NCBI RefSeq assembly: GCF_019175285.1
Contig: NC_056527.1
Span: 107,562,135-107,626,134, forward strand
Source: Sceloporus undulatus
Lineage: Eukaryota; Chordata; Lepidosauria; Squamata; Phrynosomatidae
Direction: 5' to 3'
DNA length: 64,000 bases
The notes under the pieces were generated by a model. That model saw nothing but the letters and a program-made list of their open reading frames with translations, made no database searches and had not been told where the DNA came from. Shown here piece after piece: positions 59,001-64,000 of this stretch. The position numbers were made by a program, and so were the translations under genes. Within the stretch, counting starts at the first letter, position 1; each line of letters starts with the position of its first letter.

Positions 59001-61984
59001 AAGTGTTTAACAAAGTCTGGATCCCACTCATTAACAACTTTGTGTCAGTGGTTTGAGTTGGTTTGGAATACCAAACCATGGTTTGCACTAACGAACCATA
59101 CTTGAGACTGAATCATAATTTGTGTTATCAGATATGCTAGCAAACCATGATTTGTGTGGTTGCTCCCTTTACTCACCTTTCCTGAGAATCCCCAGATCCT
59201 ATCCCAAGACATGGCCTCTGAGATAAATACTCCAAACTATGTATTTTTGGTTCATGTGGGATGCCAAACCACAGACTGTCCAAATCATGGTTTACAAACC
59301 TATTTCAGACTGTCTTCAGATCCTAGCTTGATGGAGACCCACTGATCAGTTTTGGTTCAGATGTCACAAGCCATGATTTGTCATTCCATTTGAACCAACC
59401 ATAATTTTACTTAATGTCTGAATCATTGCATGATTGAATCTAACTACCCCTTGGCATTTCCATAGGCCAGTCCCGGTATCGTCCCTATGAAGTAGCACAT
59501 TGCAAAAGCTGTCAGCTTCTCAGAGCTCCCTGCAATGACCCCATGGTATGTGCAGGTAAGCATCTCTCTCCAACTTTCTCCGCTATCCACCCCTTCTCTA
59601 AACAGCATGTACTCTCATTTCTGTGCACCAGCTAGTACAAACCGAAAATGAAAATGAGGCAATAGCTACCACAAGGGGCTTGAACTTTCTTGAACTAGAG
59701 ATTGCCTTGGATGCCTCCAAACTCTTTTTCTCTTTTTGCTCTGCAAGGCTGTTGTGCACAAATAAAACATATATCTACGCTGTCCTGCAATCCTTATGGG
59801 TCTGGTGGGAAATAACTGTAAACAACAAATCTTAACATAATTCTGCAGACTAATATAAACCACAGGCCCTTGACTTCAGCTGCCCTCATCTATGACCTCT
59901 CCTATGACTGCATTAAAATGAGCACATTTTTCACATCTGTAATTAACTGAGTTAAACCAAGGCTGGTGGGGCATAGAGCAGTGGCATTAGGTCTGGGTTC
60001 AAATGATGCAGCAATGCTAGCTGAGTTACCCTTGAGATTTTCTCTCTTTCAGACTAATCTAATTTACATGGTGGCTGGGAGGATAAAAATGGGAGCTGAG
60101 GGGGGAAAGCATTATGTATGTACTATTAGAGGAAGGATAGTATGAAAATTCAAAGAAAGAAAGGTCTTCACTCATGCTCTATACTGGTGGTATTTTGGCC
60201 TCCAGATTCATCTCCCCATTGATATCACAGCCACCAGCTGCCATGACAGTGATCATTGTACCTAAAACTGTAACCCCAGAAACATACATTTCTTCCTTTG
60301 GATGAGGCCTGCTAATCTTCTCTATTGCCTTAAGTATGTCTGCGTCAAGTGAACCAAAGGGGCAGGGGCAGAAACTCACATCTTCCATGGCACTGCATTC
60401 AAGAAGCCCTTGCTAACATAAGCCTGAGGGCAGGGAACTGTCTAATTAAAAATAATAATTGTAAGCCGCTCTGATAGCCTTTAGGGCTGAAGGGAGGGAT
60501 ATAAGTACTTAAATAATAAAATAAATAAATGTAGTCACATCTCACTCAGAAGAGGAGGACCTGATTCCTGCAAAGTATCCTGTACCACTGTACACAGTGT
60601 ATCCTATCTATCACTTTAAAATGTGAATACTGTTGAAATTAAAAGGAGTGTTTCCACCAACCCTTATTAGAAATAAAACACTATACTCTCTGACATTTCA
60701 CAGATGGAAAACAGGACACATGTGGCCAAGCAACATTAGACTATGGCCAGCATGGCAAAAGCTATTGTGAAAGCACAGACAAGTTAGGAGAGGTGCAAGC
60801 AGTTTGCTTTTGCCTGAACTGGCAGGGAAGAGCACAATTGTGCCCTTTCCTCTTCCCTCACTGAGTTAATTGAGTGAAAACTGCATTGGCACTTTGAACT
60901 CAATTTCAAGTAACTGATGCAAGCTGAGGAGAAAAGGGGAAAGAGGAGACAGAAACAGGAATATTTAAAAAGTAGCTGAAAAAGTGGAATGACAGTGGAT
61001 TAATAGGGACTGCCCCTGCCATCTTGAGACAGTTGGAGAGTATGCTACAGATAGATACAATGGGCCCTTGGTATCCGCTGGGGTTTGGTTCCAGGAAGCA
61101 CCGTGGATACCAAAATCTGTGCATGCTGAACACCCATTAAATATAATGGCATAATAAAATGGTGTCCCTTATATAAAATGGCAGAATCAAAGTTTACCTA
61201 TGGTAATTGGTATATTTTTAAAGTATTTTCAAGTTATGAATTCTTGAAACTGTGGGTAAAAAAATCGGTGGATGAGGGCTGACTGTACTTACTGTATTTT
61301 ATAGTGTCTATTTAAATTGTTACCAGGCCTCTATCACCATTATTTTCCTGTCTTGCCTCTTCTTCTTTTTTTACAGGACCTAAAGTTCTGATAGCAGTGC
61401 TGCTGACATTTCTATTCTTACTGGGTATAGGAGGTGGAGTTTGGTGAGTTCTTAGGCACTTTAAGAGGCTGTTGCAAAGTGGATAATATATTTGAAACAT
61501 TTTGAAAATAGAAGGCACTTGTCATGATTTTCTCCATCAAATTTTGCTCACTACCTGGGTGGTGCAGCTAAAGTATAACCTTCTTGTTGCCTCTCTAAAG
61601 ACAAGCTGTATTTACAGTTCCTGTCACTTTGACCACAGGTATTACCGTCGTAAGAAAAAGGCAGCAGGAGAAGGAAAGGACCAAGATGAGGACGACAAAG
61701 AGAGTTCAGGGAGTTCAAAAAGCGCTGAGAGCTCAGATGAATGGGAGAGCTCTGAGGAGTCAGAAGAAGCAGTCCGAGATTCCAAATCACGAAATGTCTC
61801 AAACCTCCTAGCATCAGGCTCCAGAGCGGGGAAAATCCGAAGCCATCCACATTATGAGAACGTAAACACTCCGCATTATGAGAACCCTCCACCTTTTGAC
61901 ATCCCAAGTCCTCCACCTTTTGACATCCCAAGTCCTCCACCATTTGACATCCCAAGTCCCCCACCATTTAATGCTAGATATTAA
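49812..61984 (+). CDS. Unassigned Izumo-family membrane protein with acidic tail (complete)
   Basis: Seven exons: 49812-50016, 51310-51384, 52271-52360, 55799-55816, 59466-59555, 61377-61443 and 61639-61984. They give 296 aa. Layout: signal peptide (about 1-20), CLRC at 22-25, helical Izumo domain (about 30-130), micro-exon ICSFSC, hinge HCKSCQLLRAPCNDPMVC, membrane helix (about 163-182), then YYRRKKK and a 110-residue cytoplasmic tail. The tail is rich in Ser and acidic residues (CK2-like sites), then HYEN twice and three and a half PPPFDIPS repeats. Exon lengths, intron phases and Cys spacing match IZUMO2 and IZUMO3, so family membership is firm. It has no Ig domain, so it is not canonical IZUMO1. 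Residues do not point to IZUMO4, TMEM95 or SPACA6. A sperm-surface role is inference. Confidence 0.9.
50040..50268 (+). mobile_element. MIR-like tRNA-headed SINE in intron 1 of the third gene
   Basis: 'ggggtggcgtagtggtttgtgttgg' with B box 'agttcgattccc', core and tail. A reverse scrap of the same SINE is at 50812-50842. Confidence 0.85.
51310..51384 (+). CDS. Third Izumo gene, exon 2 (75 nt)
   Basis: In phase 1 it reads ERDHMEREAGNLFLHLENFI then QRSGK. The other open frame is discarded because it breaks the phase. Acceptor ttctgcag, donor GTAGGA. Confidence 0.88.
52271..52360 (+). CDS. Third Izumo gene, exon 3 (90 nt)
   Basis: Reads DHERLLREAEQEKENFVKKL then DEASQSFMKE. Strongly helical and charged. 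Acceptor atccacag, donor GTAAGT. Confidence 0.9.
52440..53190. other. Intron 3 of the third gene, G/C-rich unidentified stretch
   Basis: Contains a short internal duplication ('cagcagctctgccagac', 52650-52680 and 52802-52830). It also holds a G-rich tract at about 52980-53120. No coding evidence. Confidence 0.4.
53190..53800 (+). mobile_element. L2/CR1-like LINE tail interrupted by a Tigger-like MITE
   Basis: 'gccttcttggtggttgctcctaccttctggactgcgctt' is the ORF2 end ('AFLVVAPTFWTALP'). A Tigger-like element (53483-53678) splits it from the AT-rich 3' UTR. Confidence 0.7.
53483..53678. mobile_element. Tigger-like MITE nested in LINE
   Basis: 'cagtgtgtctgtcccaacag' to 'gatcagaagggcccactg', with TA at each side. 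Internal 'gagcatccacgga' is typical. Confidence 0.7.
53990..54610 (-). pseudogene. Decayed coding-like block of unknown origin
   Basis: Reverse-strand reading shows protein-like composition over about 600 bases in two overlapping open stretches (54187-54465 and 53996-54244). Neither has splice support and the block is broken. It could be a retroelement fossil or a processed gene copy; I do not recognise the family. It lies inside intron 3 of the third Izumo gene, antisense to it. Confidence 0.35.
54625..54843 (+). mobile_element. MIR-like tRNA-headed SINE
   Basis: 'gccactggggtgcagtggttgagcattgg' to 'gacttgaaggcacacaacaaaaacaac'. About 25 bases are lost around the core. Confidence 0.83.
55195..55345 (-). 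mobile_element. tRNA-type SINE remnant
   Basis: 'cacaacaaccctgtgaggttggctggg' and 'gtggcccaatatcacatggtggg' are the reverse of a common squamate MIR-type SINE. Confidence 0.55.
55470..55640. mobile_element. Tigger-like MITE, truncated
   Basis: 'cagtgggctcttggtatctgctgaggtttagttcc' with the middle 'tgtcctttatataaaatggc'; right end missing. A C-run (55507-55518) interrupts it. Confidence 0.7.
55799..55816 (+). CDS. Third Izumo gene, micro-exon 4 (18 nt)
   Basis: Encodes ICSFSC between acceptor cctcacag and donor GTGAGT; same length as the IZUMO3 micro-exon. Confidence 0.88.
55870..55912. repeat. (TG)n microsatellite
   Basis: About 14 TG units, 54 bases after micro-exon 4 of the third gene. 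Confidence 0.92.
55913..56924. other. Unique intronic stretch
   Basis: Intron 4 of the third gene; neither a repeat nor a supported exon was recognised. Confidence 0.45.
56925..58970 (-). mobile_element. RTE/BovB-like LINE, reverse orientation
   Basis: ORF2 segments in order on the minus strand: GTDGIPIELLQF and YIPIPKKGNTRDCCNHR (58176-58544), then NNLRYADDTILIAANSKALE, the reverse-transcriptase ADD box (57683-58063). FPYLGSSINQNGDCNQEI and WILVQIKPELSLE follow. Decayed by many stops and shifts; 5' end absent. A young MITE (57404-57657) splits it. Confidence 0.82.
57404..57657. mobile_element. Young Tigger/mariner-type MITE
   Basis: 254 bp, ends CAGTGGTGCCTCGGGTTACG and CGTATCCCGAGGTACCACTG, flanked by TA on both sides. 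Many CpGs survive ('ttccgcggccgctttcg'), and 'cgtaacccga' modules repeat inside, indicating a recent insertion. Confidence 0.88.
59000..59450. repeat. 'AAACCATGGTTTG' fold-back repeat
   Basis: Several copies of CAAACCATGGTTTG-like palindromes and their halves ('aaaccatgatttgtg', 'aatcatggtttacaaacc') cover the stretch. It ends within 20-50 bp of exon 5 of the third gene. Confidence 0.55.
59466..59555 (+). CDS. Third Izumo gene, exon 5 (hinge, 90 nt)
   Basis: Reads GQSRYRPYEVAHCKSCQLLR then APCNDPMVCA; three residues longer than in the paralogues, before the first Cys. Donor GTAAGC. Confidence 0.92.
60680..61040. mobile_element. Non-autonomous DNA element (uninterrupted copy)
   Basis: 'atactctctgacatttcacagatgg' to 'gagacagttggagagtatg'. 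Collinear with 47285-47537 plus 47759-47900. Partial copy near 46285-46385. Confidence 0.7.
61058..61288. mobile_element. Tigger-like (pogo) MITE
   Basis: 'caatgggcccttggtatccgctgg' to 'tggatgagggctgactg'. Full length, 90 bp before exon 6 of the third gene. Confidence 0.8.
61377..61443 (+). CDS. Third Izumo gene, exon 6 (membrane helix)
   Basis: Reads GPKVLIAVLLTFLFLLGIGG then GV, followed by a phase 2 donor GTGAGT. There is no stalk and no Ig domain between hinge and membrane. Confidence 0.92.
61639..61984 (+). CDS. Third Izumo gene, exon 7 (cytoplasmic tail)
   Basis: Acceptor accacag. A basic stop-transfer YYRRKKK is followed by an acidic/Ser stretch (KESSGSSKSAESSDEWESSE), then HYEN repeats and PPPFDIPS repeats, ending FNARY and TAA. 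No clear poly(A) signal was seen in the next 500 bases. Confidence 0.93.
61886..61969 (+). repeat. 24-bp coding tandem repeat (PPPFDIPS)
   Basis: Three full in-frame units (61886-61909, 61910-61933, 61934-61957) and a half unit. Differences are synonymous third-base changes apart from the last N for D. Copy number is likely to vary between individuals or species. Confidence 0.95.
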
Positions 61985-62511
61985 ACTGTTTACCACAATG
62001 ATTTCTTTGCACCAGTTTTGTCTCTATAATATGTTGTCTTTTTTGCTCTTTCGTGTAAGTGTGTAGCCTGAACTATTCTGGTGTACTAAGCTAAAGCCAT
62101 CTCATATTGTACCAACACAAGTGTATCTCAAACAGATTAACAAATCTGGACATTTTTTTTCTTTATGCCTCAACACCTCTGGGAACACAATGAGCTGTTA
62201 GGTCACAAAGTGGGGCGAAGGGAGCGATTTCCATCTTTTGTCCTGACAGACTTGAACTTGAGACCATTTGCTCCTCAGAGCATAGAGGAGAAGAAAGCTT
62301 TGGTTGTACTTTTCCTGGGCTGCATTTCTGTGATACCAAGAGCAGTTCCAGCCCCTGCACCCATTCCTTTGTCATAATCTGGCATATCTGATGCATTGTG
62401 CACATGAGATAAACAGAGTAATCACCCTTCACAAACTTCCACATCATTCTAATGTCAACCCTAAACCAAATTTCTAATAGAGACAGCTCTCACGTTGCTA
62501 TTTCCATGCTG

Positions 62512-62660
62512 GTAGAATTCAAAGACATAGCGATGTTAGTCTGGCAAATCAGCATGCAAAGGGATCTTGTAGCACTTTGGTGACTAATTGAAAGAAAGAA
62601 GCTGGTAGCATGAGCTTTTGTAGACTTGAGCCTACTTCCTACTGATAATTCAGGCCTACT
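62512..62660. mobile_element. 'GATATAGCC..GTTAGTCTG' family, one arm
   Basis: 'attcaaagacatagcgatgttagtctgg' to 'gtagacttgagcctacttcc'. Confidence 0.65.
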
Positions 62661-63149
62661 AGCCATCCTTGTTGCCTACTGCCATGGAAAGACACCTGCC
62701 GGAGGAGAGAGAGGATAGACAGCAAACCTTGGGATGCAGGATAGTGTCCTGAGGGTCGGAGAATAATAGGGGGAGTAAAAAGAGGCTTGTGGGGAGTAGC
62801 ACTGTGAGTAAAGATGTGGGGAGATCAGAGAAGCGGTCTTGGATGTGACATCACATGTGGCTGTATTGGCATAAATTAGTAGGTATATATGAGTATGTGG
62901 AGGGCAGTATAAGGGTGATGGAACAGCAACTCAAAACAGCACAAAGATGCATACTGCTCCACCTGAAAACGTTGTGTTTCCAGTGAAGTAGCTCCAAGAA
63001 AGATAAGTGGGTCTTACTTCCAAGTTTGCACAGAACTACAGCCCAGGGAGACTTCGTTATGAAGTAAAAACAACTTGAATTGTTTGGCTACAACAGCTTT
63101 AAACTTCAGCCCCTCAGATCTACTAAGATGATTCTGCTCATATTCAGAC
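62661..63149. other. Downstream intergenic sequence
   Basis: Nothing was recognised between the third gene's 3' region and the next SINE. Confidence 0.45.
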
Positions 63150-63372
63150 TACTAGGTCCATGGTGGACAACCAGCAGTATTGTGGTTTCAGACCAGTGTT
63201 TGAATCCTGGCTGCTCAGCCTAGAAAACCCACTGGGTGACCTTGGGCAAGTCACACTTTCTCAGCCTTAGATTAAGGTAATGGCAAACTTCCTCTGAACA
63301 AATACTGTCAACAAATAAATATTGTTCCTTTTAGGGTGCTTAGAAATGGCTTAGAGGCACACACCACCAACA
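63150..63372 (+). mobile_element. MIR-like tRNA-headed SINE
   Basis: B box 'gtttgaatcctgg', core 'ctgggtgaccttgggcaagtcac', tail 'aatggcttagaggcacacacc'. A reverse-oriented partial copy follows at 63396-63530. Confidence 0.82.
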
Positions 63373-63395
63373 GCTCAGCCCTATCCATGCCTTGT

Positions 63396-63530
63396 CATCG
63401 TGTGCCTTCAATTTCTGACTTATGGCGACTGTAAGATGAACTTATCACAGGGTTTTCTTGGCAAGTTTTGTTCAAAAGGAGCTTGTCTTTGCCTTTCTCT
63501 TGAGCCACAGTGACTTTGTTCTGCTGCTTA
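63396..63530 (-). mobile_element. MIR-like SINE, partial
   Basis: 'catcgtgtgccttcaatttctgac' to 'ttgagccacagtgactttg'; the tRNA-like head is missing. A small fold-back repeat follows at 63645-63745. Confidence 0.75.
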
Positions 63531-64000
63531 GTAAAGCCACTATCTTCTAATTATGACAGTAACTAAAAAGTTTACAGTTACACTGCACAAGAAATGAATG
63601 CCTTGTTAGGTTAAAATAATCACTTACGGCTTAGCTACAAGCAGCGCTTTGACAATGTCCTTTTTGGGAGACCTACAACACCCAGAATACCCCAGATAAT
63701 ACAGACGGCATTCTGGGGATTAATAGTCCAAGGAGAAAAAAGGAACTTTCTTGGTCCTGGTTACAAGTAACTTGTTGCTACCATGTGCTGTGTGTTCCTT
63801 TCCCTCAATCCAAACTACTCACACACCCAATAGCCTTATACAAACAAAACTAAGACCAAACAAGGCTTTATCACCCCAGATGAGGCTCATTTAGTTCAAA
63901 GAAGCACACTGCACACTATGATGGTCTCGATCGGGGTAGAAAAATAATGCCCTCCAGATGTTATTTGACATTCATTCCTATCACCACTCACCACTGGTTA

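Noticed and set aside
49812-61984. Calling the third gene IZUMO1.
   Set aside because: The exon after the hinge encodes the membrane helix directly; the Ig domain that defines IZUMO1 is absent. The tail also differs.

Overview
This is vertebrate nuclear DNA, almost certainly from a squamate reptile and probably a lizard. The evidence is intron-containing host genes with consensus splice sites in a repeat mix of tRNA-headed MIR-like SINEs, CR1/L2-type and RTE/BovB-like LINEs, Tigger-like elements, many fold-back MITEs and Penelope-type fragments. Genus and species cannot be read from the sequence. A 10-base run of N lies at 17146-17155.

Layout. The left end (1-6800, minus strand) holds the first four coding exons of a class-II non-muscle myosin heavy chain, best called MYH14. 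They cover the start codon, the SH3-like N-terminal domain and the ATP-binding P-loop; the rest of the gene lies off the left edge. From 6.8 to 34 kb is repeat-rich DNA. A CpG-rich, CCAAT/GC-box segment near 25.3-25.5 kb is a candidate MYH14 promoter with a non-coding first exon. From 34.4 to 62 kb lies a cluster of three Izumo-family genes: IZUMO2 (plus, seven exons, 221 aa, complete), IZUMO3 (minus, six exons found, last exon(s) not found), and a third Izumo-domain gene (plus, seven exons, 296 aa, complete) that I cannot assign to a named member.

The three genes share one exon plan. It runs: long signal-peptide exon, 75 nt, 87-90 nt, an 18-21 nt micro-exon, 81-90 nt, a transmembrane exon ending in phase 2, then the tail. 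The first four introns and the fifth are phase 1. Each mature protein opens with a CxxC at residues 22-25, and each exon 5 has Cys spaced C-x2-C-x6-C-x5-C. These are plainly ancient tandem duplicates. IZUMO2 and IZUMO3 converge, while IZUMO3 and the third gene are divergent with 239 bp between start codons. The Izumo family is known for sperm proteins of gamete recognition and fusion, so the cluster looks like a sperm-surface locus. The octamer TGATGTCA lies exactly 61 bp upstream of the ATG of both plus-strand genes, which hints at shared CRE/CREM-type control in the testis (inference).

Most of the remaining sequence is repeats. Noteworthy are a young 1,140-bp MITE with 86-bp terminal repeats inside a SINE, a young Tigger-like MITE inside an RTE LINE, a hAT MITE with a perfect 8-bp target duplication, and a Penelope-type fold-back keeping hammerhead-ribozyme core motifs. 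No CRISPR array, rRNA gene or independent tRNA gene was seen.
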